From an uncultured Oscillospiraceae bacterium (GTDB lineage: Bacteria > Bacillota > Clostridia > Oscillospirales > Oscillospiraceae): a stretch of DNA of 64,000 nt. How positions within the stretch are numbered: the first letter of the stretch is position 1; each line of letters opens with the position of its first letter. Both the position numbers and the translations under genes were made by a program. The stretch covers positions 40,533 through 104,532 of the forward strand of contig CAKTPM010000003.1 in assembly GCA_934591705.1 (NCBI GenBank), written 5' to 3'. The notes under the pieces are model-generated. The model had not been told where the DNA came from. It saw nothing but the letters and a program-made list of their open reading frames with translations, and made no database searches. Positions 16,816-25,385 of this stretch are shown piece by piece.

Positions 16816-17901
16816 ATGGCATTCGGACTTGAAACGGGCACCGAAAATGTGGTCAGCATCAAGGTTCTGGGCGTTGGCGGCGGCGGCAGCAATGTGGTCA
16901 ACCGCATGGTCGTATCCGGCACGCAGGGCGTTGATTTTGTTGCCGTAAACACGGACAAGCAGGCGCTCAATGCCTCAAGCGCCAACTATAAGATCCAGCT
17001 GGGCGAGCAGCTCACCGGCGGCAAGGGTGCCGGCTCCAACCCCGAGGTGGGCCGCAAGGCCGCCGAGGAGAGCCGCAACCAGGTGGCCCGGGCCCTGGAG
17101 GGCACCGACATGGTGTTCATCACCGCCGGCATGGGCGGCGGCACCGGCACGGGGGCTGCCCCCATCGTGGCGGAGATCGCCCGGGAGATGGGCATCCTCA
17201 CCGTAGGCGTGGTCACCAAGCCCTTCGGCTTTGAGGGCCGCCGCCGGATGCAGGCCGCCGAGACGGGCATCGAGAACCTCCGGGAAAAGGTGGACAGTCT
17301 GGTCATCATCCCCAATGAGCGCCTGAAATACGCCACCGATCAGAAGATCACCTTCGCCAACGCCTTTGAGATCGCCGACGATGTGCTGCGCCAGGCGGTG
17401 CAGTCCATCTCCGATCTGATCCGTGATACCGGCTTTATCAACCTGGACTTTGCCGATGTCACCGCCATTATGAAGGACGCCGGCCTTGCCCACATGGGCG
17501 TGGGCCGGGCCGCCGGCAAGAACAAGGCCGAGGAGGCCGCCAAGATGGCCATCTCCTCCCCCCTGCTGGAGACCTCCATCGTGGGGGCCAAGGGCGTGCT
17601 CATCAACATCACCGGCTCTCCGGACATCGGCCTGGAGGAGGTGGAGCAGGCCGCTACTCTGGTGCAGCAGGCCGTGCATCCCGATGCGCTGACCATCTTC
17701 GGCGCCACCTTCGATGAGACCCTGGAGGACGAGCTGCGGGTGACGGTCATCGCCACCGGCTTCGACGAGGGCAACGGCACCTATGCCGCCGCCAAAGCGC
17801 GTGAAAAAGACGGGCTTGAGCCCCTGCCCGCCGAGGGGGAGAGCGCCGATACCGACTCCGCCATCGACGATATTCTCAAGATCTTCCAGAAGGATTTCTA
17901 A
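16816..17901 (+). CDS. ftsZ: Cell division protein FtsZ
   Basis: A 361-residue tubulin-like GTPase that forms the Z ring. The GTP-binding loops [13 protein letters not shown] and [12 protein letters not shown] and the T7 loop [11 protein letters not shown] are intact. The tail after residue about 320 is short and ends [12 protein letters not shown]; it does not have the proline-containing FtsA-binding peptide (IPxFLR-like) seen in many FtsZ proteins. No ftsA gene lies between ftsQ and ftsZ. The gene has its own promoter and is closed by a strong terminator, so it can be expressed apart from the upstream murein genes. Confidence 0.97.
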   Translation: MAFGLETGTENVVSIKVLGVGGGGSNVVNRMVVSGTQGVDFVAVNTDKQALNASSANYKIQLGEQLTGGKGAGSNPEVGRKAAEESRNQVARALEGTDMVFITAGMGGGTGTGAAPIVAEIAREMGILTVGVVTKPFGFEGRRRMQAAETGIENLREKVDSLVIIPNERLKYATDQKITFANAFEIADDVLRQAVQSISDLIRDTGFINLDFADVTAIMKDAGLAHMGVGRAAGKNKAEEAAKMAISSPLLETSIVGAKGVLINITGSPDIGLEEVEQAATLVQQAVHPDALTIFGATFDETLEDELRVTVIATGFDEGNGTYAAAKAREKDGLEPLPAEGESADTDSAIDDILKIFQKDF

Positions 17902-17910
17902 ACCGATCAC

Positions 17911-17944
17911 AAAAAGCCCTTGCCGCCGGCAAGGGCTTTTTCAT
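17911..17944 (+). terminator. Terminator after ftsZ
   Basis: The hairpin aaaagcccttgccg / ccggcaagggctttt with flanking A and T runs closes the ftsZ unit. Confidence 0.93.
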
Positions 17945-18033
17945 TTTTTCAAAAAATTAGCGGGCATTTTTTCGCCCGTTTCACACAAAGTAACCTTGTC
18001 GCCGACGACAAATTTGAATACGGGGTGATCTGA

Positions 18034-19032
18034 TTGTATGAAACGCGCCGAAAGCGGGGCATACGCCGCCCCGCCGCTTTTTTTCTCGCCCTGGCCGCCA
18101 TCCTCTCTGCCTGTCTGCAGCTTGCCGCCGCCCGGGAGGAGCGCACCTTGATCCCCATGGGCACCGCCGTGGGCATCAAGCTCTTTGCCGACGGAGCCCT
18201 GGTGGTGGATGTGGCGGAAAAGGACTGCCGCCTGAAGACCGGGGACCTGCTGCTGGAGATCAACGATGAGAAGATCCGGTCCACGGAGTTTTTGCAGTCC
18301 TACCTCCAGCGCAATGCCGCCGCCCCCGCCACTCTGGCCCTGCGCCGGGGCAGCCGCCTGTGCAGCATCACCGTAACGCCCCGGGCCGACCGGGACGGTG
18401 TGTGGCGCATCGGCGCCTGGGTGCGGGACAGCATGGCCGGCATCGGCACCGTGACCTACTATGACCCCGCCACCGGCCGCTACGGCGCCCTGGGCCACGG
18501 CATCAACGATGTGGACACCGCGGCGCTGATGAGTCTCTCCGCCGGCAGCATCATGGAGACCTCCGTGAAGGCCGTCAAGCGCAGCGACCCCGGCGATCCC
18601 GGTGAGCTCCGGGGGGACTTCGCCCAGCAGCGGGATGTGGGCACCCTCACCGCCAATACCGCAGGCGGCATCTTCGGCACCCTGGCGGACAAGGACCTCC
18701 TGCCCCAAAACGCCCGGGCGCTGCCGATAGCCGCGCCCCAGGAGGTAAAGACCGGCCCCGCCTCCATCCTGACCACCGTGGCGGGCAGCGCCCCGCAGGA
18801 ATACGCCGTGGAGATCACGAAGGTGTATCACAATGGCGGCCTGCGAAACCTGCTTCTGCGGGTGACCGACCCGGCGCTCCTCGAGCGCACCGGCGGCATC
18901 GTCCAGGGGATGTCCGGCAGCCCCATCCTGCAGGAGGGCCGCCTGGTGGGCGCGGTGACCCATGTGCTCATCGACGACCCCGCCCAGGGCTACGGCATCT
19001 TCATTGACAACATGCTGCGCATGGGCGCATGA
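18034..19032 (+). CDS. spoIVB: SpoIVB-type S55 peptidase
   Basis: A 332-residue secreted serine protease. In Bacillus, SpoIVB is made in the forespore, crosses into the intermembrane space and triggers processing of pro-sigma-K. A signal/anchor helix (about 13-32) is followed by a PDZ domain (about 45-115) and the S55 domain. The catalytic His region (GALGHGIND) and the catalytic Ser region (QGMSGSPI, Ser294-Ser296) are present. No ATG is suitable; the TTG at 18034 is preceded by ggggtgatctg, a strong ribosome site, and the ATG at 18038 is out of frame. It indicates a spore-forming lineage. Confidence 0.88.
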   Translation: MYETRRKRGIRRPAAFFLALAAILSACLQLAAAREERTLIPMGTAVGIKLFADGALVVDVAEKDCRLKTGDLLLEINDEKIRSTEFLQSYLQRNAAAPATLALRRGSRLCSITVTPRADRDGVWRIGAWVRDSMAGIGTVTYYDPATGRYGALGHGINDVDTAALMSLSAGSIMETSVKAVKRSDPGDPGELRGDFAQQRDVGTLTANTAGGIFGTLADKDLLPQNARALPIAAPQEVKTGPASILTTVAGSAPQEYAVEITKVYHNGGLRNLLLRVTDPALLERTGGIVQGMSGSPILQEGRLVGAVTHVLIDDPAQGYGIFIDNMLRMGA

Positions 19033-19037
19033 GCAGA

Positions 19038-19073
19038 CCCTATCCCCCGGCCGCCGCCGGGGGATAGGGCTTT
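19038..19073. terminator. Terminator between spoIVB and the GerA-like gene
   Basis: A 13-bp GC-rich stem (ccctatcccccgg / ccgggggataggg) lies between convergent genes. The T-run is short on both strands, so termination strength is uncertain. Confidence 0.7.
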
Positions 19074-20473
19074 CAGGTGTTCTCCCGGCTGATGTGCTGG
19101 CGGTGGAGGATCCGCCAGAGCACCTTGCCGTCAAAGGGGATAAGGGGGTAGAGATACCCCCGGCCCACCAGGGGCTTCACCGTCAGGAGCAGCACCAGCG
19201 CCCCCAGCACCCCGGCGCCGAAGCCCCACCAGTCCCACCGCCAGACCAAAAGCAGCATCGCCATCCGCAGGAGCTTGCAGGCATAGGACATCTCGTAGCT
19301 GTGCTGGGCATAGTCCGCCACCGCCACAAAGGCCATGTAGACCAGCACCTCCGGCACCAGCCAGCGGCTCTGCACGGCAAAGTCCCCTAAGATCAGGGCC
19401 CCTAACATGCTGAAGGAATTGGAGAGCACATTGGGGGTGTTGAGGGAGGCCAGCTTCAGTACATCGATGATGAACTCCACCAAAAGCAGCTGCAAAATCA
19501 GGGGCACATAGCTCTCCCCCTGCACCAGGAGAAAGCGCAAATTCTCGTGGAGATGGGCGGGATCCTTCACCAATACATACCAAAGGGGCGTGATGAACAC
19601 CGTCAAAAGCAGCACCGCCAGCCGCACCGCCTGGAGGTAGGTGCCCACCAGGGGCGGGAAGTAGTAGTCGTTGATCTCCTCGGCAAAGGAGAACACCGTG
19701 GTGGGCAGGAGCATCACACAGGGGGAGTTATCCACCAGCAGGAGGATGCTGCCCTCCATGAGGCAGGCGGTGGCCACATCCGGCCGCTCGGTATATCGAA
19801 TACGCGGAAACGGGTTCCACCACTGGGAGGGCAGGATGCTCTCGGCAACGGACTCCTGGGACATGGAGACGGAGTTTGCCTCCACGGCGGATAGCTTTTG
19901 GCGGAGCTTCTCTATGTCCGCCGCCCGGGGCTTCCCCTCCAAATAGGCCAGCACCACATCGCAGCCGCTGCGGCCCCCTACCCGGCAGCGCTCCAGGGTC
20001 AGCGCCGCCGTGCGGATGCGCCGCCGCAGCAGGGCCGCGTTCTCCATGAGGTTTTCCACGAACCCGTCGTGGCTGCCACGAAGCACCCGGGAGGTGTCCG
20101 GCTCCTCGATGCTCCGGACGGGGAAGGTCTTGGCGTCGATGAGCAGCAGCTCCTCATAGCCGTCCAGGCACAGAAGGGTCTTCCCCGCCAGCACCGCCTG
20201 GGCGGCCTTCTCCTCCTCCCTCTCGGTCTGTGCGTCTGCGGCGGACAGATACCGCCGGAGGAAGCTCTCCCCGGAGGCGGGCATCTCCTGCGGCGGTATG
20301 GCCAGCCACCCGGCGATGAGCCGCTCCAGGAGGGCGTTTTCCGCATAGCCGTTCACCACCCAGAGCTTGGCCCGGCGGCCCCCGATCACCAGCTCCCGGC
20401 CGATCATATCAAAGCAGCGCCCCACGCCCGTCATGCTGTCCAGGCGCCGGGTGCGGTCGGTAAATGTCTCCAT
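19073..20473 (-). CDS. GerA/SpoVAF family spore germination protein
   Basis: A 466-residue protein of the GerA A-subunit family. A large soluble N-terminal half (to about residue 250) carries the family motif GSHDGFVENLMENAALLRRRI, and the C-terminal half has about five membrane helices. In B. subtilis these proteins are germinant-receptor A subunits or SpoVAF in the inner spore membrane. There is no neighbouring B or C receptor subunit and no spoVA operon, so a SpoVAF-like role is a guess. The start at 20473 has a gaggtga ribosome site; upstream in-frame codons lack one. It converges with spoIVB. Confidence 0.82.
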   Translation of the reverse strand: METFTDRTRRLDSMTGVGRCFDMIGRELVIGGRRAKLWVVNGYAENALLERLIAGWLAIPPQEMPASGESFLRRYLSAADAQTEREEEKAAQAVLAGKTLLCLDGYEELLLIDAKTFPVRSIEEPDTSRVLRGSHDGFVENLMENAALLRRRIRTAALTLERCRVGGRSGCDVVLAYLEGKPRAADIEKLRQKLSAVEANSVSMSQESVAESILPSQWWNPFPRIRYTERPDVATACLMEGSILLLVDNSPCVMLLPTTVFSFAEEINDYYFPPLVGTYLQAVRLAVLLLTVFITPLWYVLVKDPAHLHENLRFLLVQGESYVPLILQLLLVEFIIDVLKLASLNTPNVLSNSFSMLGALILGDFAVQSRWLVPEVLVYMAFVAVADYAQHSYEMSYACKLLRMAMLLLVWRWDWWGFGAGVLGALVLLLTVKPLVGRGYLYPLIPFDGKVLWRILHRQHISRENT

Positions 20474-20527
20474 CTCGCTCACCTCACCGTTTTCCTTAGT
20501 ATGGGAGCCGGCGCGGAAACTATACAC

Positions 20528-20553
20528 AAAGGGCGCGGCCTTCGCCGCGCCCT
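20528..20553 (-). terminator. Hairpin after the asparaginase gene
   Basis: A GC-rich stem (gggcgcgg / ccgcgccc) with a ttcg-type loop lies just after the asparaginase stop. Only a weak T-run (ctttgtgt) follows on the minus strand. Confidence 0.55.
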
Positions 20554-20568
20554 TCGGGTCTTAGTCGC

Positions 20569-21561
20569 TTATTCGTTGCTGTAGAGGATGTCCATGGCCA
20601 CGGGGGTATAGAAAAGCCGCGCCGCCTCATCGAAGTCCCGGGTCCGACCCAGGATCCACATGAGCTTGGCCACGGCGGCCTCGGTGGTCATGTCATAGGC
20701 CTCCAGCAGGTGCAGGGTGCTCTTCAGGCGGCCCCCCACATGGTACACGGTGAGGTCGCTGCCCTCGTTGGGCACCTGGGTGGTCATCACCACGAGCTTG
20801 CCGCGCTCCATCGCCCGGCGCACCGCCTCATAGAGCCCGCCGTATTCCGGCAGGCCGCCCACGCCGAAGCTCTCGATGATGAGCCCGTCGTACTTCTCCA
20901 GCATGAAGGCCACCAGATCGGCCTCCACCCCGGGGATGAGCTTCAAAAGGCCCACATTGGCGTTGAGAGTGTCCCAGAATCGGGGCTGGGGGGCGCTCTG
21001 GCAGCGGATGTACTGCATGATGTGCTCATCCTGCACCACGGCGAGATCGGGGTAATTGACACTGGAGAAGGCCTGGAAGCTCTTAGAGCAGGTCTTTCGG
21101 GCCCGGGTGCCCAGGATCACCTTGCCGTTGAAAACGATCTGCACGCCGCCGCAGCCCCGGCAGGCATAGAGAAAGGCGTCCGTCAGGTTGCGCTTGGAGT
21201 CCGTGGAGTCGAACCAGATGGGCTTCTGGGCCCCGGTGAGGACAATGGGCTTGTCCGCCCCCTGGACCAGATAGCTCAGAGCGGCGGCGGTATAGGCCAT
21301 GGTATCGGTGCCGTGGCTGATGACGAAGCCGTCATAGCGCGCATAGTTCTCCCGGAGGCACCGGGCCACCCCCAGCCAGTTCTCCGGCCGGAGGTTGGTG
21401 CTGTCCAGATTGTAGAGCTGGATGCACTCCACCCGGCACAGCTCCGCGATGCGGGGAATGAATTCCAAAAGCTGCCGGGGGTTCAGCTCCGGGGTCAGGC
21501 CCGACGGGGACATCTCGCTGGCGATGGTGCCGCCGGTGCCGATCATCAAGATTCTTTTCAT
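20569..21561 (-). CDS. Type I (cytoplasmic) asparaginase
   Basis: A 330-residue L-asparaginase, hydrolysing asparagine to aspartate and ammonia. Both active-site motifs are visible: IGTGGTIAS at residues 6-14 and SHGTDTMAYTAAAL near 85. No signal peptide is present, which fits the cytosolic, low-affinity type I (AnsA-like) enzyme. The start at 21561 is preceded by gggag at 7 bases and lies 1 base after the stop of the SbcD-like gene, so the two are co-translated; an in-frame ATG six codons earlier would overlap that gene. Confidence 0.9.
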   Translation of the reverse strand: MKRILMIGTGGTIASEMSPSGLTPELNPRQLLEFIPRIAELCRVECIQLYNLDSTNLRPENWLGVARCLRENYARYDGFVISHGTDTMAYTAAALSYLVQGADKPIVLTGAQKPIWFDSTDSKRNLTDAFLYACRGCGGVQIVFNGKVILGTRARKTCSKSFQAFSSVNYPDLAVVQDEHIMQYIRCQSAPQPRFWDTLNANVGLLKLIPGVEADLVAFMLEKYDGLIIESFGVGGLPEYGGLYEAVRRAMERGKLVVMTTQVPNEGSDLTVYHVGGRLKSTLHLLEAYDMTTEAAVAKLMWILGRTRDFDEAARLFYTPVAMDILYSNE

Positions 21562-21562
21562 C

Positions 21563-22651
21563 TCACATCTCCCGATCATCCATAGCGTTGAGTCCGAAGC
21601 GCACCGCCATCACCACCTGCTGCCGGGCTTCCTCGTCAGCGGCGGCCTCATAGCGGCGGCGCATTTCCCGCAAAAAGAGGCCCCGGAGGGAATCATCGTC
21701 CTGCCGGGCCCAAATGTCCTGCCGCAGGGTGGTCTTATCCCGGATCTCCAGAGCAAAAAACCGCTCCTGCAGAGCCCGGCAGAGTGCGTCCGTATCCGGG
21801 GCCCGATCCGCCTCACCGGTGAGAAGGATCCGGTAGATATCCCCCCGGGTATCCAGGGGCAGCACATCGGTGACGGCGGTGAGGGGGTCTTGATCCGTCA
21901 CATCCGCCGAGAGCACCTCATAGCGCCGGGGAGCGAAGGGCACGAAGGCCATCTCCGCCCGGCCCCGGTCCACGGTGCCGAACAAAAAGCCCTTGTCGCC
22001 GGTTTCGTCAAAGCCCCGGCCCTCCAGGCACCCGGGATAGGCCCAGGCGGTGGCCCCCGCCCGCTGCAGGCCGCTGCAGCCGTGGACATGGCCCAGGGCC
22101 AGATAATCCAAGCCGCTTTGGCGTATCTCACCCAGAGAGATGGGGCGGTAGCTGCTCTCCCGGGCGCCCACATCCCCGTGGAAAACGCCGATATTTATCA
22201 GCTCTGGGGATATGGAAAGTTCCAGAAGGGCCCCCTCCCGGGTCTCCTCGGGGGCGGTAAAGGCCGCGCCATGTACCCGGCAGCCATATGCCGGAAGGTC
22301 GAAAAAGCCCGGGGCCGCGCCGGTGAAGATATGTACATTCTCCGGCCAGGCACATGTGCCCCAGGGACCGGCAGGGGTATAGCAGTCGTGGTTGCCCGGG
22401 GCAATGACCACCGCTCCGGAAAAGCGGCCCAGGGCCCCGGCCAGCTCCTCCGCCGTCTGGGCATAGAGGGCGGCGCTGTCGAACAGATCCCCGGCCAGGA
22501 GCATCAGCTCCGCGCCGTGGTCGTTGGCCCAGTCCACCAGGCGCTCCACCGTCTGGCGGCTCAGGGCCCGCCGCTCCGCGGCCTGCTGCCGGGAGAGGCC
22601 GGCAAAGGCGCTGTCCAGATGCAGGTCGGCGGCGTGAAGGACCCGGACCAT
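21563..22651 (-). CDS. SbcD/Mre11-like metallophosphoesterase (DNA repair exonuclease family)
   Basis: A 362-residue calcineurin-type phosphoesterase. The metal-binding motifs HAADLHLDS (residues 6-14), AGDLFDSAAL, GNHDCYT and the late GHVHG are all present, in the arrangement of SbcD/YhaO DNA-repair nucleases. No SbcC-type ATPase partner is adjacent; the neighbours are YbaK and asparaginase. The start at 22651 has ggaggaggaag upstream and lies 1 base after the ybaK stop. Confidence 0.85.
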   Translation of the reverse strand: MVRVLHAADLHLDSAFAGLSRQQAAERRALSRQTVERLVDWANDHGAELMLLAGDLFDSAALYAQTAEELAGALGRFSGAVVIAPGNHDCYTPAGPWGTCAWPENVHIFTGAAPGFFDLPAYGCRVHGAAFTAPEETREGALLELSISPELINIGVFHGDVGARESSYRPISLGEIRQSGLDYLALGHVHGCSGLQRAGATAWAYPGCLEGRGFDETGDKGFLFGTVDRGRAEMAFVPFAPRRYEVLSADVTDQDPLTAVTDVLPLDTRGDIYRILLTGEADRAPDTDALCRALQERFFALEIRDKTTLRQDIWARQDDDSLRGLFLREMRRRYEAAADEEARQQVVMAVRFGLNAMDDREM

Positions 22652-22652
22652 T

Positions 22653-23144
22653 TTACGCTTCCTCCTCCGGCCGCCAGCCCTTGCACACATCCACCCACTG
22701 CACGAAGTTCTCGCCGCAGCAGTGCTGCAGCTCGTCACAGGTGAGCTCGATGGCGCTGGCGCTGCTGCCCACAGCGGGGAATACGGTCTCGAAACGCCGC
22801 AGGGACTCGTCCAGATAGGTCTTGACATCCGCCGGCAGCGCGAAGGGGCACACGCCGCCCACGGCATGGCCGGTGCGCTCCACCGCCTCCTCATGGGTGA
22901 GCATCTTGGCCTTGGCGCCGAAGAAATGCTTATACTTGCTGTTGTCCACCTTGGCATCGCCGGCGGCCACGATGAGGATGGGCTCCTCCCCCACCTTGAA
23001 GCTCAGGGTCTTGGCGATACGGGCCCCCTCCACGCCTACGGCCACAGCCGCCAGCTCCACCGTGGCGCTGGAGATATCGAACTCGCGGATGCGATCCTCC
23101 ACGCCGTAAGCTTTTAAGTATTCGCGCACTTTTTCAACAGACAT
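22653..23144 (-). CDS. YbaK/EbsC family aminoacyl-tRNA deacylase
   Basis: A 163-residue trans-editing domain protein that hydrolyses mischarged tRNA, typically Cys-tRNA(Pro) or Ala-tRNA(Pro). The conserved Lys (KTLSFKV), the GDAKVDNSKYK segment and the GHAVGGVCPFAL motif match YbaK. The length is normal. It heads a minus-strand run with the SbcD-like and asparaginase genes at 1-base spacings. Confidence 0.9.
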   Translation of the reverse strand: MSVEKVREYLKAYGVEDRIREFDISSATVELAAVAVGVEGARIAKTLSFKVGEEPILIVAAGDAKVDNSKYKHFFGAKAKMLTHEEAVERTGHAVGGVCPFALPADVKTYLDESLRRFETVFPAVGSSASAIELTCDELQHCCGENFVQWVDVCKGWRPEEEA

Positions 23145-23206
23145 GGTATATATTCTCCTTTAACGGTATTTCGCAGCGGTGCAGCGCGCCGCCTGTGTTC
23201 TTTTTT

Positions 23207-23983
23207 TCAGCGGAGATCCACCCGCTCGACGGCGGTGCACAGCCCCGTTTCGCTCTCTAAGGTGAAAAGGCAGCCCTGGGCCTTGCAGGGCCCCGGGGCC
23301 CCCCGGTAGAGGCCGGGCATACCCCCCAGGAAGCTCTCCACCGACTGCCCCGGCTCCACCCCCAGCACCGACTCCACGGCCCCGGTCATGCCCAGGTCCG
23401 TGATGTAGCCGGTGCCCTTGGGATAAACCCGCTCATCGGCGGTGGGTACATGGGTGTGGGTGCCCCACAGGGCGCTGACCCGGCCATCCAGATAGTAGCC
23501 CAGGGCCAGCTTTTCGCTGGTGGCCTCGGCATGAAAGTCCACCAGCACAAAGGTGGGCTTTTCCATCCTCTCCAGAATGGCGTCGGCGGCGGTGAAGGGG
23601 TCGGCGGCCTTCCAGTTCAGGCTGCACCGGCCGATGAGATTCATCACGCCGATGGTGACCCGGCCGCCGTCATAGACCCCCCATCCCCTGCCGGGGATGC
23701 GGTTTCCCAGGTTGGCGGGCCGCAGGATGCAGCGGTTTTCCTCTAAATAATCGCCGATCTGCCGGCGGCCGAAGGCGTGGTTGCCCAGGGTGATGACATC
23801 GGCGCCCACGGCGAACAGCTCCTCCGCCTGCTGGGGGGTGAGCCCCGTGCCGGAGATATTCTCCCCGTTGATCACCGTGAAGTCCACCCGCCGTTCCCGC
23901 TTAAAGCCCGGCAGCACCCGGCGCAGGTGGGCCAGGCCCGACTCGCTGGCGACATCGCCCAGGGCCAAAACGCGGTATTCCAT
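23207..23983 (-). CDS. YmdB-family metallophosphoesterase
   Basis: A 258-residue phosphodiesterase of the YmdB type (2',3'-cyclic nucleotide phosphodiesterase in Bacillus, linked to RNA turnover and biofilm choice). The motifs GDVASESG, NGENISGTGLT, LGNHAFGRR, VDFHAEATSEK and GTHTHVPTAD are present in order. The usual Trp-Asp after GNH is replaced by Phe-Gly. In many Firmicutes ymdB lies beside rny; here rny is 30 kb away. Confidence 0.9.
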   Translation of the reverse strand: MEYRVLALGDVASESGLAHLRRVLPGFKRERRVDFTVINGENISGTGLTPQQAEELFAVGADVITLGNHAFGRRQIGDYLEENRCILRPANLGNRIPGRGWGVYDGGRVTIGVMNLIGRCSLNWKAADPFTAADAILERMEKPTFVLVDFHAEATSEKLALGYYLDGRVSALWGTHTHVPTADERVYPKGTGYITDLGMTGAVESVLGVEPGQSVESFLGGMPGLYRGAPGPCKAQGCLFTLESETGLCTAVERVDLR

Positions 23984-23995
23984 GGCCGCCCCTCC

Positions 23996-25219
23996 TCAGT
24001 CGTTCCAGCCGAAGATCTTGGTGACCTGCTGGTTGGTGTAGTAGTAGGCCCCCGCCGGGAAGTTCCGGAGGTTGGCGGTGTTGGAGCAAAGAAGGAAGTC
24101 GATGACCTGGCCGTCGGCATCGGTGACGGTGTCGCAGATCACGGTGGTGTGGCTCCGGGGATTGTCGATGCCCATGGTGAGGATGTCCCCCACCTGGCCG
24201 GTGTAGTAGGCGGCGCCCACCCGGGCCACCAGCCCCGCGCCGGTGTTGGCGGCGGCATAGTCCAAAAAGCCCCCCACATTGATGAAGCTCACCGCCAGAT
24301 CGTAGCCGCCGTTATTGTACCAGCACTGCTCCTTGGCGCCGCTTTTGTCCGCGGGGATGCCCCCGGCCATAAGCACCTGGGAGCCGTAATTCATGCAGTT
24401 GCCGCCGGAGTCGTCAAAGGCCAGGAACCGGCTGCTGCGGGCAGCGGCAAAGGTCATCATATACTCCCGGGCCGCCTGGCGGTCATAGGCATGGTCGAAG
24501 GCGGGCTCGCTCTCCCGGTCTGTCTCCAGGCGGCTCTCCTGCCGCTGGCGGAGTATGGAGCGGAGCTTGTCCAGGTTCCGATCCTTGTCGTTCTCCCGGT
24601 CATAGTCGAAGTTGTAGTAGGGATTGTCGTCGGAGATATGGTGGGCGATGACCCAGCGGTCTCCGATGAGGCGCTCAATGTCGAAAACATGCTTCACCGC
24701 CCACTGCTCCGAGGGGATGTCCCCCAGGGCGGTAAAGTACTGGACATTGTTCTCCAGCACCGTGACGGTGAGGTGGTCGTCATCCTGCCGGTCCACGGAT
24801 TTTACCGCCAGGTCAAAGCTGTAGCCCCGGAGGGTCAGATCCTCCAAGGCCGCGCCGCGGATGGTGCAGATGCTGTTCCATACGCAGTGCTGGAAGGCGG
24901 CCTCCTCCGCCGAGGCGCAAAGATCCCGGATATCCACCTGCCGGAGATCCTGCAGGGTGCGGTAATAGCGGTCCATAAAGTCCAGCAGCAAAAGCTCCTG
25001 GCCGGAGGTGAGACGGGCCTCCGCCGCACCGGCGATGCGCTCAAAGGTCTTGTCTACAGGCACGCTCCCGCCCCAGGGAGAATCCTGCGGGGGCAGCTTG
25101 CTGTCCTCCTGTCGGACAGCGGCGGGGTCTTCCCGGTGCTCCTCCTGGGGCTTTTTTTCACAGGCGCACAGAGAAAGCGCCATGGCCAGGATCAGCAAAG
25201 CGCACAGCCAATGCTTCAT
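23996..25219 (-). CDS. Lipoprotein with C-terminal amidase-like (Amidase_6) domain
   Basis: A 407-residue exported protein. The N-terminus is a signal peptide ending in a lipobox-like L-C-A-C. The middle 200 residues have no recognised domain. The C-terminal 165 residues match the putative amidase domain PF12671, with the Cys nucleophile region GGNCMNYGSQVL and a His (RSHTTVI), suggesting a cysteine hydrolase acting on wall or peptide substrates outside the membrane. The start at 25219 has aaggag at 9 bases and a consensus promoter upstream. The true substrate is unknown. Confidence 0.8.
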   Translation of the reverse strand: MKHWLCALLILAMALSLCACEKKPQEEHREDPAAVRQEDSKLPPQDSPWGGSVPVDKTFERIAGAAEARLTSGQELLLLDFMDRYYRTLQDLRQVDIRDLCASAEEAAFQHCVWNSICTIRGAALEDLTLRGYSFDLAVKSVDRQDDDHLTVTVLENNVQYFTALGDIPSEQWAVKHVFDIERLIGDRWVIAHHISDDNPYYNFDYDRENDKDRNLDKLRSILRQRQESRLETDRESEPAFDHAYDRQAAREYMMTFAAARSSRFLAFDDSGGNCMNYGSQVLMAGGIPADKSGAKEQCWYNNGGYDLAVSFINVGGFLDYAAANTGAGLVARVGAAYYTGQVGDILTMGIDNPRSHTTVICDTVTDADGQVIDFLLCSNTANLRNFPAGAYYYTNQQVTKIFGWND

Positions 25220-25251
25220 CCCATCAACTCCTTTTCTGACTTTTCTGACAT

Positions 25252-25280
25252 AGTATACCAAAAGTATCCCCCGACTGCAA
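25252..25280 (-). promoter_or_regulatory. Promoter of the amidase lipoprotein gene
   Basis: On the minus strand, TTGCAG and TATACT are 17 bp apart, placing the start about 25-30 bases upstream of the ATG at 25219. Confidence 0.75.
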
Positions 25281-25335
25281 GAAAAGATACCGCAAAACCG
25301 GCAGAAATTTGCGTCTGTGCCGCCTCCGGCGGCCG

Positions 25336-25371
25336 AAAAACAGCCCGGGGCGGCCTGCTGGGCCGCCCCGG
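25336..25371 (-). terminator. Terminator of the histidine kinase operon
   Basis: On the minus strand an 11-bp GC stem (ccggggcggcc / ggccgccccgg) is followed by ctgttttt. Confidence 0.8.
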
Positions 25372-25385
25372 ACTATTGCTCTATT

